A program made the translations under genes and the position numbers. Of a DNA stretch of 64,000 nt, positions 1 to 11,844 are shown in pieces (the stretch's first letter is position 1; each line of letters opens with the position of its first letter). This stretch comes from Hyposmocoma kahamanoa (taxonomy: Eukaryota > Arthropoda > Insecta > Lepidoptera > Cosmopterigidae): the NCBI RefSeq assembly GCF_003589595.1, contig NW_020654810.1, positions 21,743,100 through 21,807,099 of the forward strand, given 5' to 3'. The notes under the pieces were generated by a model. That model did no database searches. It worked only from the letters and a program-made list of their open reading frames with translations, and was not told where the DNA came from.

Positions 1-275
1 CCTTTACAGGTCCCATGGTCACGGTTGACTGAGGTGGTACAGTCTTCAACCAGTTATGTCTAATATTGATGCAAACCACCCTATTTTTTCACTATAGTTA
101 CAATAGTTATTAATTAAATACCTTATTTTTAATTTTACAAAGAAAACATTCCAATTTACGCTACATTAAGTTTTACAAATTATTTTATTGAATGAATTTT
201 TTATTAAGTTTAATTTATTATTAATTATTAATAGAAATTAGAATAAATTAAAACATATTAATTAGTACTGCAGTC

Positions 276-818
276 TTATGTCTGTTTGGGATTTTTCATT
301 AGAGGAAATACTGGATCCCAAACTGGTGGTACGGAGAAACCATCTTCCCTGTTGAAATTAGGATGTTTTTTAATTTCAATGGCCTCTCGCAGCATCCTGG
401 GCAGATAACGGACTTCTTTTGCAAGGACCTGGGGTTTGTCAAACTTCATTGAATGTGTAGGTTTATCCATGACATGCTCGCAGACTGCAGACTTGTTTAC
501 GCGACGGTGTTTGACATCAGCTATATGTTCTTTGACGCGGGTACAAATACTTCGCTTTGTTTGTCCAATATAAGAGAGACCGCACTCACAGTCAAGCTTG
601 TAAACTCCTGCATCCTGTAAGGGGATGTTACATTTCACGGGTCTCAGGAACTGAGAAATCTTCCTCAGGGGCTTGAAATAGGTCTTGATAGATGCGCGCC
701 TGAGGACTCTTCCGATCTTGTCTGTAACACCTCTCACGTAAGGTAAGATGGCAGGTCTTCGCTCGACTGTTGGTGGTTTCACACGGGGTCTGCGCCTGTC
801 AGCCTGTATAACTGACAA
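276..818 (-). mobile_element. Penelope-like retroelement fragment with GIY-YIG endonuclease domain
   Basis: This 180-codon open frame is the C-terminal part of a Penelope-like element polyprotein. A GIY-YIG nuclease domain is visible: G-V-Y at residues 71-73, Y-I-G at 83-85, the catalytic-type Arg near 94 in TRVKEH, and paired cysteines (CEC, 77-79) just before YIG. In Penelope-like elements this domain follows the reverse transcriptase and nicks DNA for target-primed insertion. The RT part is missing: upstream the sequence runs straight into a Rep-A repeat at about 832, so that insertion probably truncated the copy. The terminal motif with WDP and a final NPKQT is also recognisable in a second decayed copy at 28140-28285 on the other strand. 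Family assignment is confident; activity is excluded by truncation. Confidence 0.85.
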
Positions 819-831
819 TTTTTAATAACAA

Positions 832-1112
832 GTTTTGTTTTTTTTTGTAATGACACTAAGTCACGAGACGTACGGTAAGTGACACGCCTGTCCATAATAG
901 TGCAACTCAAAGCCTTAAATTGCAAAGATCTGAAGGGCAGTGCCACTGCGGCCGTCCCATTTGACATAAGTTGAAAAGTCCTATGTCCCTGTAAGTTCAC
1001 CCGCACCCTTACCGTTCAAAACTGGAGTGGAGTAATACTCGCATTACTGCTTGGCGATAGACATAGCTATGTTGGTAGTACATACTTCCCTGGACGAACT
1101 TTTACACAGTGT
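832..1112 (-). repeat. Rep-A repeat copy (defining entry)
   Basis: Rep-A is the most frequent dispersed unit here, about 290 bp. In its sense orientation it starts near GCAGTAGAGCTCCTTGTGAA, passes through CCTATTTCTGCCGCCAAGCA and GGGACTTGTCAACTTATGTC, and ends at CGTCCCGTCACTTGGTAT followed by an A-rich tail. One-sided A tails and variable 5' truncation indicate a retroposed element (SINE or LINE 3' end). I see no clear tRNA-type A/B boxes and no coding potential that holds across copies. This copy is reversed, begins with a T-run and abuts the Penelope fragment. Confidence 0.8.
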
Positions 1113-2121
1113 AAATAGGCAACTATGTAAATGCCACTGTGGCAGCCACAAAACCAAAGTTTCAGGGTATAGCTAATCTTTTCTTCATACATGCTGCTCA
1201 ATTAAACGTAAAACCAATACTCATACCAGAAACAGAACCTTTTAGTTATATTATGTCTTTTTGTCATAGTGTAGTTGAAGAATGTCTAAATGTAGACCAA
1301 GAAAACTATGGCTTCTATTTAAATGCCAGACAGACCAGAAATGACAACATTAAGCCCTTTCATCGATCCAAATGGCTAGGGCGATGAAAACGATTGCCGT
1401 TGTCATAGACCAGCAGTGGAACACATCACAGGATTGTTAAGAAACTGTATGATACTGACATGTCTTTTCGCTTCTTATAGTTAGGAGAATGGCACCAATG
1501 ATCGACATTTTAAAGATCGAACGACTTTTTGTTGACAGATAGGTATAATGAAGAAATATTATGCTATTATATATTTCTAACTATTACAAAAAAAACCTAA
1601 ACTAGAATAAATCTCCAGCAATGAACACCAAAAATCTACTCATTAACTAACCTGCAATAATGACTACCCAGTAAATGACACTCACCAATAAAAGAACGTG
1701 TTACTGTTAACAGATAAGTTTGTCCAAAATCTTAAAAATGAATATAAAAATGAAGTCGAACAACAGTGCTTATCGGTCACTGGCGCCACCAACTTACATT
1801 AAGTTATTTTGCTATACATAGTCTGTTCTTATAAAATATCGAAATAATTTACTGTAATAATTTAATAACACGGTGTGTTTTTATAGACAGATTTTTTTTT
1901 TTGTAATCTGGGACTCACTAAGCCGTGTTTAAGCTATCAACTTTGTATCAACTTGATAGATTGGAGAAGCATTTGTTCAAGCTCCCGGCGTTTCTGTATC
2001 TCCGTTGCGATTGACAGCCTTGGGGGAGGCTGTTGTTAGAAAATCGATAAATCTGTAGACAGGTATGTTTATAAACGTATATATAAGTAACTATTGAAAT
2101 AGTCGTAGACAAATGTGACTG
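1113..2121. other. No supported gene
   Basis: AT-rich sequence. An 82-codon open frame on the plus strand at 1139-1387 has a fairly protein-like composition but no recognisable domain and no splice or start context that would support it. It could be a decayed transposon piece. Confidence 0.5.
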
Positions 2122-2165
2122 TAATTGAGGCTATCAGCGCGAAAGCAGTGTATCACACAATTAAT
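2122..2165 (+). repeat. Solo copy of the terminal repeat of the 2475-2883 element
   Basis: The phrase TAATTGAGGCTATCAGCGC plus about 25 following bases recurs almost unchanged at 2471-2513, 350 bp downstream in direct orientation. Confidence 0.6.
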
Positions 2166-2474
2166 TCTTCTACTACGCATTTATTATTCAATTGAAGTGG
2201 TCGCTCTGTGTTTGAAAAATAATATCAAATAGTTGACGTGTTTAATGTTGTGTTTGTGGCAGTTTGAACAGTTATGTGTCAAATTCTGAATTGTTGAGCA
2301 TTTCATTTCTATTCATAATCAAGATACCAATGTAAGTATGAGAATGACGGGTGTGTGAGAGTGGAAGGAAAATACGTGTTGTGCCGATCCCACCTGGCGT
2401 GGGATCAGAACAGGAAGAAGAAGAAGAATCAAGATACCAATCCATGTTGCAGGTATAAAAAATGTGAATGTAAT

Positions 2475-2883
2475 TGAGGCTATCAGCGCAAAAGCAGTGT
2501 ATCACACAATTAATTATTTTTCTACAATACTTATCACTTTATTTTTCTTTATTGTATTACAATACCTACTAGAATATTTTCAACAGATATAATTATTAAT
2601 ATTCGACATTCATCGTGACAGTGGTGTAATTGAATTGGATTATGAAAAACTATAAGTCAACAAGGCCAGGCTGAAAATCAGTACAGCCACAAAGATTAAA
2701 CCTGAACCTCTTCTTTCTACGCACTGGTGTTGTTCCGATAATATTGTTATTATGATCTATTTTGTATTAATATGTGTGGTAAATAAATGGTTTAAATGGA
2801 TTAGTTTAGTATCATTTTCTCAAGTAATATTGTAAAAAAAAACATTAAAAGTGGGTTACACAACTTTTGCGTTGATAGCCTCA
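2475..2883. mobile_element. Non-autonomous element with ~33-bp terminal inverted repeats
   Basis: The ends TGAGGCTATCAGCGCAAAAG (2475 on) and, reversed, TGAGGCTATCAACGCAAAAG (2883 back) form imperfect inverted repeats of about 33 bp around about 340 bp of AT-rich interior with no coding capacity. A piece of the interior (around 2765-2800) recurs inverted near 17030-17070. A target duplication is not clear; AATGT flanks both ends. Confidence 0.5.
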
Positions 2884-2926
2884 AATGTCAATTAAGAAAG
2901 TGTCGAAATAGATTTTTTTTATGTAA

Positions 2927-3260
2927 AAAAGGAGGCAAACGAGCAGACGAGCCACTTGATGGAAGGTGGTCATTGTCGCCCATGGACATTTGCGACATCA
3001 GATGAGCTGCCTATGCGTAGCCCGCCTTTGAGAGCCCTGTAAACACGCTTTTTGAAGAACCCCATGCCATGGCGCGAAGGAAATACTTCAGGAGTAAGAT
3101 CATTCCACATCTTGCAGGTTCAAGGAACGAACGAGATGCCCGCGTGGTCTTACAATGCCAGGCATGTAAGATGTGGGGATGGACTCTACTCTTTTGGCGG
3201 TAAATGTGATGGTAGAAACGAGACGGTGGCACCAGTTCGAAAAAATCCTCAGATATTTGT
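2927..3260 (-). mobile_element. LINE 3' fragment (end of CR1/Jockey-type reverse transcriptase)
   Basis: Read on the minus strand this encodes the LINE C-terminal stretch with LVPPSRFYHH and SFLEPARCGM, the decayed version of the F-x-R-T-x-x-M-W-N motif seen near LINE ORF2 ends. The same motif is better preserved at 24030-24360. Frameshifts are present and it is a dead fragment. Confidence 0.65.
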
Positions 3261-3299
3261 TATCTTGAAGAAATTTGGAAATTTAGATCTATAATCTCA

Positions 3300-3729
3300 G
3301 TACAGAGTACTAAAAGAACCACCTCAAAAGTACGTGGAATTACATCTATTTGCCAAGTTGTATTGGAATATCATCATCAAAAATGGAGTTGAAACAGGAG
3401 ATAATAAAAATCTCACTACTCAAAGCGTATTGAGAGAGAAAAACGCCTTAAATTGGAGAATAGCAAAATCAACCATTAAAATAATTCTCCTTATAATAAA
3501 ATGTAGGCGCTATTTATAAAAATGAATCTTCATGCGTGAACAGCCACCCTTAGAGGCGGGTGATTTTCTTCAAAATCAAATGGGATTACTATGGAGGCAC
3601 CCTCTTTCCAACAAAAAAAAGAATCATGAAAATCGGTTCAGAAATACCGAAGTTATCGCGTAACATACATACAAAAAAAACATACAGTCGAATTGAGAAC
3701 CTCCTCCTTTTTTGAAGTCGGTTAAAAAT
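3300..3729 (-). repeat. Rep-B dispersed repeat
   Basis: Ends at CTCCTTTTTTGAAGTCGGTT and, reversed, matches 18744-19187 over almost its whole length, including a CAGTCGAATTGAGAACCTCC segment and the GTGAACAGCCACCCTT segment. Two near-complete copies in opposite orientation lie about 15 kb apart. Class is not determined. Confidence 0.7.
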
Positions 3730-3964
3730 AGCGTATAATTGTTTTTGCAAACAATCGACCGTGAACATGGGTCCCTAAGGAGCCTGACACTTTAAAAACA
3801 ACTAACGATATTCATCATGTTGCAGTCGCAAAAACCAAAGAACTAATAATAAACGATATCATCTATAAAATATGGCATGCAGTGAGTGATTCTTGGATAA
3901 CTGCGTAGATGCCATTACCATTGCTAAATTTCTTTGAAAATATAACTTAGTCCACCTCAAAAGA

Positions 3965-4285
3965 GTTTTTTTAATAGTATTAAGTGACGAGACGGATTGC
4001 AATGCCACTTAGAGCTTTAAAGCTGTCATTAATGCTTGACGGCAGAAATAGGTAAGTACGTAGGTAAGTGCGTTCCAGTTTTGAAGGGGATATAGGGAAC
4101 AAGGGCTGGTGAAACCACAGACACGTGGGACCTGTCATATGTCTCAAGGTGACAGGTACAGTGGCAGTGCCCCTCAGATCTTTACGATTTTAAGCTCTAA
4201 GTGCCACTGCAAATGTTATGGACAGTCGTGTAGCTTACAATCAGGTGCACGACTTACTCGTCCCGTCACTTGGTACTACATAAAT
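3965..4285. repeat. Two Rep-A pieces in inverted arrangement
   Basis: A minus-oriented piece (about 3965-4062, from the tail to the GACGGCAGAAATAGGTAAG region) is followed directly by a plus-oriented piece (about 4075-4285, from TTCCAGTTTTGAAGG to the GTCACTTGGTA end). The two arms can pair through their shared ends. Confidence 0.65.
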
Positions 4286-4545
4286 TACAGATACAGGTAT
4301 AAACTATAACATCCACGCGTGTCAAGCAGCACTTGACCAACTTTGTGACTTAGTAAGCTAGTTTGAACGGCATTCATCACGCCCATTGTTATAAATATCA
4401 TGACAAAACATTGCGTAGTAGGTCCATCGTTACCCTATGACTGTCATCATTAATTTAGCGATCATTCCGCTACATTTCGCTCCCTCCTTATAGCAGGGCA
4501 TTATTTATAATTCGTTCGTTTAACATGGCAGGAACTGCAGAAGAG

Positions 4546-4563
4546 AAGGCGTAGCTACGCCTT
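4546..4563. repeat. 18-bp perfect palindrome
   Basis: AAGGCGTAGCTACGCCTT reads identically on both strands. No element or operator can be assigned. Confidence 0.6.
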
Positions 4564-4783
4564 GTTAGTTGCTTAAAAGAGCAAGGCAATATTGAAAGAA
4601 AGAATGAAACAGAAACATTTATTTGTCTACAATTTGTAGGATATAGTTGCAATGCCGAGTTAAACTTCTGTGTAATCATTGGTTTCATAAAGGGGAAATA
4701 GGCAGATAAGAATAAAAAATTATTTTCAATAACTCTATTCATTTAACACTCACTTTCATTACAATCCTTTTGCCTAAGCTCCA

Positions 4784-4909
4784 GATAGACCGAGTTCTCT
4801 TCAATCCTCCTATCTCACATTTCCGCTTAAAAATTCGTTAACATCACTGACGTTTTGTTCAGTCTGACTTTTCGTACGCTAGTGGCGCCCCGTATGAACT
4901 CGGTCTATC
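4784..4909. repeat. 126-bp segment bounded by 14-bp perfect inverted repeats
   Basis: GATAGACCGAGTTC at 4784-4797 and its reverse complement at 4896-4909. No obvious target duplication. It may be a very small MITE. Confidence 0.45.
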
Positions 4910-4963
4910 CTTCGCTTTACAAACTTTTATGTACTTTTAATGAGTACGTTTAATTATTACAAT

Positions 4964-5239
4964 CATTGACTTACAATTATATGGACGGAAAAAAAGTGTC
5001 CGAACTTATAGGGCGTTAAAATCGTATACAGAGAGTCATTTACGCTTTAGTCTTCGTTTGTTCAACAGATAGCGAAGCAAGCAAAATTAGACAATACTGC
5101 GATGACATTACAATTTAAATTCGACGTTTTAGCTTTTTCATATTCCTTTACATGTCACTACGTTGAAATAGGTTGACTTGGGACATTTTTTTCGTGGTTT
5201 TTGTATTAGACCCGTCGTCCATTTATTTGTAAGTCAATG
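4964..5239 (-). mobile_element. MITE-8 copy 1 (8-bp target duplication)
   Basis: Terminal inverted repeats of about 24 bp begin CATTGACTTACAA at both ends and continue to GGACG. The flanks carry an exact 8-bp direct duplication ATTACAAT (4956-4963 and 5240-5247). There is no coding capacity. Orientation is opposite to copies at 6131 and 20194. The 8-bp duplication points to a hAT- or P-type transposase; the CA-starting ends with long inverted repeats leave both open. Confidence 0.85.
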
Positions 5240-5247
5240 ATTACAAT

Positions 5248-6122
5248 ACATAGCAAAGTAACTAATCTATTATAAATGTAAATTGAAATACGTAACTGGT
5301 TAATGACAAATTAGTGACACCATAGAAGAAAAAAATACAGAAAAACAAAAAACTCAAAAGTACAAGATCGAATTCAATTCCACTACCCTATGCTTGAAAG
5401 GCGGTAGGTCACACCATTAGGGTACTATAGGTTATAACGAAAGTATAAGTATCATAAGCAATTTGGTGATGGATTACACCGTAAGGAAACCTGCGCTTGC
5501 AAAGAAATTTAATGTATGAGTAGTTTACAATCCGTCCGCGTGGGAACTACAGTCCAAACACGCCTATAGTCAGAGAAGGCCTGTACCCAGCAGCGATACC
5601 GTATATAGGCGAAATATTATTATGCACGAAAGGAACCTTCCTGCACACAAAACAATAAATACAGTTAGAAGTGGTTGGTTAGCATCTGACGCGTGCCAAC
5701 TATAGGTCTCGAAAGACCCATCTGAGCTCAGACCGCCATTTTCGCTTTGTATTATATGGTTGTGTTATTGTTTCGTGGTGATATTTCATATCATCGGAGT
5801 TTTATTTTAATAAATTTTAAATCTTCCGTTTACCGAAATATTTTTTGTTACAAGAAACTAAAGTAAAGCATAAACTCCTGCAATATGGTTGCTTCTTGTT
5901 TGGAGAACTAAATTAATAACTTCAATTCGTCGTTGTTCAACAAGGAACCGCTAGATGGCTGCACATTGATTGAAATTTCAATATAATGTCAAAACGTCAT
6001 AACTATAGGTATTGATGGTATTGATACTTGATACTTGAGACTTTCAACGATATGCCAACAGGGTAAAGTTTAAATCATATTAACAATCCAGAATTTGTTT
6101 CTTTTTAAATTTGAAACTAAGA
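5248..6122. other. No gene recognised between two MITE-8 copies
   Basis: Unique-looking AT-rich sequence. I find no domain-bearing frame, RNA gene or repeat match within the window. Confidence 0.5.
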
Positions 6123-6130
6123 CCAATCAA

Positions 6131-6417
6131 CATTGACTTACAAATAAATGGACGACGGGTCTAATACAAAAACCACGAAAAAAATGTCCCAAGTCAACCT
6201 ATTTAAACGTAGTGACATGTAAAGGAATATGAAAAAGCTAAAACGTTGAATTTAAATTGTAATGTCATCGCAGTACTGTCTAATTTTGCTTGCTTCGCTG
6301 TCAGAAGAAACAAACGAAGACTAAAGCGTGAATGACGCTCTGTATACGATTTTAACGCCCTATAAGTTCGGACACTTTTTAGCGCGGACCCGACGTCCAT
6401 ATAATTGTAAGTCTAAA
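6131..6417 (+). mobile_element. MITE-8 copy 2
   Basis: Same ends and interior as copy 1 in the opposite orientation, with an 8-bp target duplication CCAATCAA (6123-6130 and 6418-6425). The right terminal repeat has decayed in its last few bases. It shares with copy 1 the segments TGTCCCAAGTCAACCTATTT and CTGTATACGATTTTAACGCC. Confidence 0.85.
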
Positions 6418-6425
6418 CCAATCAA

Positions 6426-8545
6426 TATCAAGATTTTGTAGTTTTTCTAATTAAGAATGTGTGAATTTACTATCAGAGGCGACATCGGTTCTGAAAGTAA
6501 TCGAGGTTAAAGGCACTTCCATTGCTTTTTGTTTTCCGTGTTCCCGCACGACGTACAATTCCTTTCTTGTACGTCTGGCGCACCCTGGAAAACAATCGGC
6601 GAGTACCGTACGCCGAATGGCAAATACTTTCACAACAATTTCGTAAGAATTATTATTATTAAAAGTATAAAAACGTTACTTAACAACAAATTATTACTAA
6701 TCATAAAAGTACTTTTTGTGGCGCCATCTGCAGTAACAAAACAGTCACAAACTCAACGTTTGCACAGAATTTCAGTTAAAACTCGTTTTACCGTGGACTC
6801 GTAATTTTAAAAGCCTTAAAACAATAAGGAAAGATGCTTACTTAACAATGAAGAATGAAGGAATTTTCATCTGATTTTATAATACTTTATAAGCGTCAGG
6901 TATTTGCAAAAGAAGATCTAGAAAGAAAAAAAACGTTATATCACCACTTTAAAAGACAAATAGCGTACCAAAGCCAATAAAATCCCAAAATGGTAACATT
7001 GTAAGGGGAGTGTCGTCGGGCTTGTATCATTTTTCACGCACTCGATAAATTCGTCGCCTGCGTCGAGATGTCAACGGGAAAGAATCGCTTCATTCTGTGT
7101 ACGTAGTTACTGTGCTACCTTTAACTTTCTAACGTTGTTAACTGTTGAAAACCCAAAATAATTAAGGACAACCATTGGTATAAATATTTTAACGACTTTC
7201 TTACAACAATAATGTAGTTACATTTTCTGTAATTTTGTTTTTATAAAACTAATAAATTAAACGAGTTCTAGATCCTTTTTTATAAAAAAATAAGTGCATA
7301 CCGATGGAAAGTGACGATGTGGTCAACGATGGAGCACGCGCGGTTAAATAATGCCTATTCACTCTCACCTTGAAAAGTTCGCGGAATAAGTCCACTGAAA
7401 ACGAATTCCACTCCATAACGTATCTCTTCGTCTTTGGAATAATAATCTACTAAGATTTGTTTTTATATAGAAGTTCCATACAAAGTAAAACTGAATACGA
7501 TCTAGCTAAATTAGATTCTATCATAAATATATAAATACTGACTCCATAAACCGGGCGGTTCAGGGAGTCACCACATTTATAGGCGCGAAATCGGCTTGAG
7601 CTTGTCAGAAAAAGTTTATGTCCATGTCCAGAGTGGAAACAACGTTGTCGTGACTCGACACGGGCGAAACACACAACGGCTTTGTCACTCTTATTTATTT
7701 AATGTGACATGCGATCAATCAAAATGACGGGGTTGAAATCCTCCGCAATGAGGGACAGATTGATAGAAAGATACATAATGTAATTTTATTGCGTATATTC
7801 CGACTTCACATTTAATATTCAAAATCTGTACAAACACATAAACAAAACCTCTTCTCTCATTTTCCCCCATTCCCCGCAAACAGTATTCCATTGTGCAATT
7901 GTATTGAGTCCTGTCTCCGCATTGTCTTTACATCCATTTGTTACCGGCCTTTGTTGCTTTCTAATTATTTTGGGGAGGTGAGACGAATCAATTTAGGTAA
8001 GTTACGGACTGATGACGGAGAGCTATAAACAATAAGGGAATACGTTTTGTGCCGTACTTGTAAGTACGATGGATAAGTGTACTCAGTATCTAAGTATAAT
8101 TATTTTTTTTATTTAATTACTGGCATCCATTTTACTAGTATGCTGAAACACAAATGAAGAGTTCTATAATTTAATTTTTTTTACGTTAAAATTAGTTCAT
8201 CTTCACCTATTATATGTATAATAATACTGAATTATTAAATAATACAGAATAATGGTTTTATAAATTTTATAATTGCTTTTAGGCCCTTGTTGCTTTTAAG
8301 CCCGCCTAAGATCTTAGGGACTAGGAGGTGGCTGAAAAACAGCGCTGTCCGCGACAACAACGATTCCAGGCAGCACAAGCTGAGATTTCTCCTTTTGCCC
8401 TCTGACATGTTTGGCGTATCGTTTATTGTTTATGTTTTCGCTTAACATGTTATTTATGTGAAAAAGTGTCATTGTAGCAATCAAGGATATTTGTATTTGT
8501 AATTCTACTATTATCTTGCGATGGAAATATTTATTTATGGATATA
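6426..8545. other. Gene-poor stretch; one possible repeat end
   Basis: No convincing exon or RNA gene. Around 8285-8420 the GC content rises (AGCGCTGTCCGCGACAACAA) as in retroelement 3' ends, but no domain is visible. Short frames at 6451-6804 and 7450-7674 have no recognisable features. Confidence 0.4.
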
Positions 8546-8547
8546 TT

Positions 8548-8812
8548 TTAGTATGCTCCTAGTGAAACATTTCGTCCAGGGAAGAACTTGCCACCTAACC
8601 TATTTCTGCTACCAAGTAGTACTGTGAGCATTACTGCGGTTCGGTTTTGAAGTTAGGATTCTGGTGGAATTGCAGGCACATGGGACTTGTCAACTTATCT
8701 CTCAGTGTGACGGGTGCAGTAACCGTGCCCATGAGATACTTGCGATGTAAAGCTCTGAGCTGCACTGCAAGTGTTATAGACAGATGCTTTACTTGGGTAT
8801 CGTAAAAAAATA
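8548..8812 (+). repeat. Rep-A copy
   Basis: Near full length but quite diverged, ending in an A-run after TTGGGTATCGT. Confidence 0.75.
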
Positions 8813-9660
8813 AAACAAAATGATTCTGGGACATAAGTTAATTATTTCCTTCGATTCCTAATTTCTAATAGCTCTAGGTTCCTGAAGATAAAGACTGTTT
8901 TGAGACAGCACACATATTGACACGGTAAGTTTCACAAAAAGACGCGCAACAACTTTTTTGCTCTTATTGGAGGAAGTACAGAGTTTTCTGACCGGCTTAA
9001 GATTACGCATTAGCAGGTAAATGTGGTGACTCCCTTACGAGTCTGTAGTGTTTCACACTACTACGTGTATCACAGGACTACATAAGCTTATAAGTCTGGA
9101 AGTTTCTATATTCGTCGGATGTTTTTAATTTAATTCCACGGTAAATAACAAAAAAATGCGAAAAGGGTAAATTCAGACCCATTTCTTCGTAATTGCCTAC
9201 ACTCAATAGGAGTGGTTGGAAATCTTTCAAAAGGACCCGGAATTTGTTGACAATGCCCCAAGTGGCGTGACCACACCCCGCTCCCGGGTACAAAGACAAT
9301 GACGCGGGATTAACCCGGACGAATTAAAAGGGACCCCGGGATACCTTAGCGGGATACTGTACAAGTACCAAGTCATGTGCGATTTTAAAGCTACGAAATA
9401 TGATGAATATTTTTTTTTCACTCTCTATTTATTCGTCTTCTATCAACATTATTGAACATGTCTGCCCCATTAGAAATACAGTAAACCAAGGAAACACTTC
9501 ATAAAATCAAAATACATAAATAAAAACACTTCCTGACCAAAGATGTATACAAAATATTCGCGGCACTATTTCTGGCTCAGACAAAACGGATTGAAACCAC
9601 CCAACATTAAATTTTTATTTAAACCACTTTACCTAGGCAAATAACCTCTGTAAATATTAT
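8813..9660. other. No gene recognised
   Basis: AT-rich with a short GC-richer patch at 9240-9320. No domain-bearing frame. Confidence 0.4.
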
Positions 9661-9661
9661 T

Positions 9662-10090
9662 TAGTAGCAGTAAAACTCCTTGTGAAAAAGGTTGGTCCAG
9701 GAAAATACTGCTACCTTACCTATTTCTGCCGCCAATCGGTAATATGAGCATATTTGCGTTCCGGTTTTGAAGGGTCAGGGTGCTGGTAAAATTACAGGCA
9801 TATAGGACTTGTCAACTTGGCCGTTTATCGGTGGTCATACTAGCATGTCATACTGGTATGACTAATAAGAATTGTTTGTGTTCGTGATCATATTTAGTCA
9901 GCATTAACACCCTGTAGGCAAGTTTACTTGACTTAATAAAGTGTCAACTTTTGTATGAAACTGACGGGCGCAGTGGCAGTGCCCCTCAGATCTTTGCGAT
10001 TTAAAGCTCTGAGTGGCACTGCAACTGTTACGGGCAGGCGTGTAGCTTACCATCATGCACACGCAAGTCGTCCCGTTATTTGGTATCATA
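9662..10090 (+). repeat. Rep-A copy split by a 124-bp insertion
   Basis: The first part (9662-9818) and second part (9951-10090) together make one Rep-A unit. The interruption falls inside the GGGACTTGTCAACTT segment. The copy runs directly into a LINE tail at about 10090. Confidence 0.75.
9819..9942. mobile_element. 124-bp insertion with 8-bp target duplication
   Basis: GTCAACTT occurs at 9811-9818 and again at 9943-9950, exactly flanking sequence absent from other Rep-A copies. No terminal inverted repeat is visible, so the element class is unknown. Confidence 0.55.
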
Positions 10091-10094
10091 AGTC

Positions 10095-10722
10095 AAAGTC
10101 AAAGATTATTTATTCCATAGGTAAAATAAATTTACACTTGAAAACGTCACATTTAAGCTACTGCTCGTTCACTACGCTGACCTCCCTGAGAAGAACGAGC
10201 AAGAAACTCTAGGGATTGCTCTTTTCAAATAAACTTAAATGCTATGGAATACACTTTGAATCAAATTTGTGTGGATTCTGGAGCCATGTCGTCTTTCCAT
10301 ACATCTTTATATAACACGTAGTCTTAAATTTTGCAATATGATTTTTCGATCAAAATATTTTTAATGTAGTTTTTATACTTAGGAAATGATAAACTTAATA
10401 TATGCTTATATACATACTTGGTTAAACGAAATCGTGGTACCACGAGCATATACAATATTTGAGTAAAAGTACTGTGATACCACAGTCATAATACCTGTCT
10501 TCTTAAACTTTTCTCTGAGAGAAACCCGAGAGCCTAGACGGAACACAGAACGAGTCGCTCGTTTTTGCAATACAAATATGGTTTAAATATCTGCCGCTTT
10601 ACCCCACATAAGAATCCCGTAGGACATTATACTATGGAAGTAACTAAAGTAAACTAGTCTAGCAGTACCAACATCGGTAAGCTCACGTATCCTGCGGACT
10701 GCGTATGCAGCGGAGCTTAATC
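10095..10722 (-). mobile_element. Jockey/CR1-type LINE, 5'-truncated 3' end
   Basis: The minus strand encodes the end of a reverse transcriptase ORF: AAYAVRRIRELTDVGTARLV, then YFHSIMSYGILMWGKAADI, and after one stop LQKRATRSVFRLGSRVSLRE. The S-Y-G-I-x-x-W-G motif is typical of the region after the RT thumb in Jockey-type LINEs. It lacks the N-terminal RT, endonuclease and 5' end, so it is a dead truncated insertion. A sister copy lies 750 bp away in the same orientation. Confidence 0.8.
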
Positions 10723-10839
10723 ATAAAAAACCATACCCTGATATGATTTGATGATACGACAAATCTACAATACAAAATTCTTTATTACACGCCAAAACGG
10801 AAACAAATATAAAACAATTAAAAAAATAGTTTTATGCCA

Positions 10840-11840
10840 ATTTGTCAAAGTCAAATAATTATTTATTTCATATGCAAAATTTTTATACTTGAAAACGTCA
10901 TTTTTTAAGCTATTGCTTGTTCATTACGCTGGCCTCCCTGAGAGGAACGAGCACAAAACTCTAGGGATCGCTCTTTTCAAACAAACTTAAATGCGATGGA
11001 ATAAATACACTTTAAGTCATTGTGTTGAGTCTAGACTAATGTTGTCTTTCCATACATATTTATCTAAGACATAATTTTTAATTTTGTAATATGACTTTTC
11101 AATTATAATACCTTTGATGTAAGTTTTGAACTTAGGAAATTATAATCTTAATAATTATATTCTCCGGAATCTTATTGTAAAAACGTATACGTATACAGTT
11201 TATGGGGATAAAAGAATCGTTTGCCTTAGTTAAACGAAATCGTGGTACCATGAGTTTGGACTTAGTTCTAAGGTTAATATTATGGATATCATCTTTCCTA
11301 ACGAAATTATGTTTATATTTATATTTTTACGGGCATACAAAATATTTGAGTAAATGTATTGTGACGCCACAGTCATGATACCAGTCTCGTTAAACTTTTC
11401 TCTGAGAGAAATCCGAGAACCTAAACGGTACACTGAATGAATCGCTCGATTTTGCGACACAAATATGGTTTTTTTCTAACATAAAGTAACGGACCAATAA
11501 GTCGTGCGCCTGATGGTAAGCTACACGCCTGTCCATGACAATTACAGTGCCACTCAGAGCTTTAAATCGCAAAGATCTGAGGGGCACTGCCACTGCGCCC
11601 GTCATCTTGAGACGTAAGTTGACAAGTCCCATGTGCCTGAAATTTCACGAGCACCCTTACCCCTCAAAACCTAAACACAGTAATGATGACATTGCTTCTT
11701 GGCGGCAGAAATGGGTAAGGTGGCAGTATACCCTGGACCCTGGACCCTGAACTCTTTCACAAGGAGCTCTACTGCTACTTAAAACTGGTTCGTATATATC
11801 TGCCGCTTTACCCCACATGAGAATTCCGAAAATTTTATCA
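10840..11840 (-). mobile_element. Second copy of the same LINE tail, interrupted by Rep-A
   Basis: The minus strand encodes SVYRLGSRISLREKFNETGI, the same protein segment as the 10095-10722 copy. LINE homology stops at about 11475 after ACACAAATATGGTTT and resumes at about 11790 with ATATCTGCCGCTTTACCCCA. The gap is filled by a complete Rep-A unit, a nested insertion. Confidence 0.8.
11476..11783 (-). repeat. Rep-A copy nested in LINE
   Basis: Full-length reversed unit from its T-run to AAGGAGCTCTACTGC. The flanks AAATATGGTT and AAAACTGGTT may be a decayed 10-bp target duplication, supporting target-primed retroposition. Confidence 0.8.
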
Positions 11841-11844
11841 CTTC

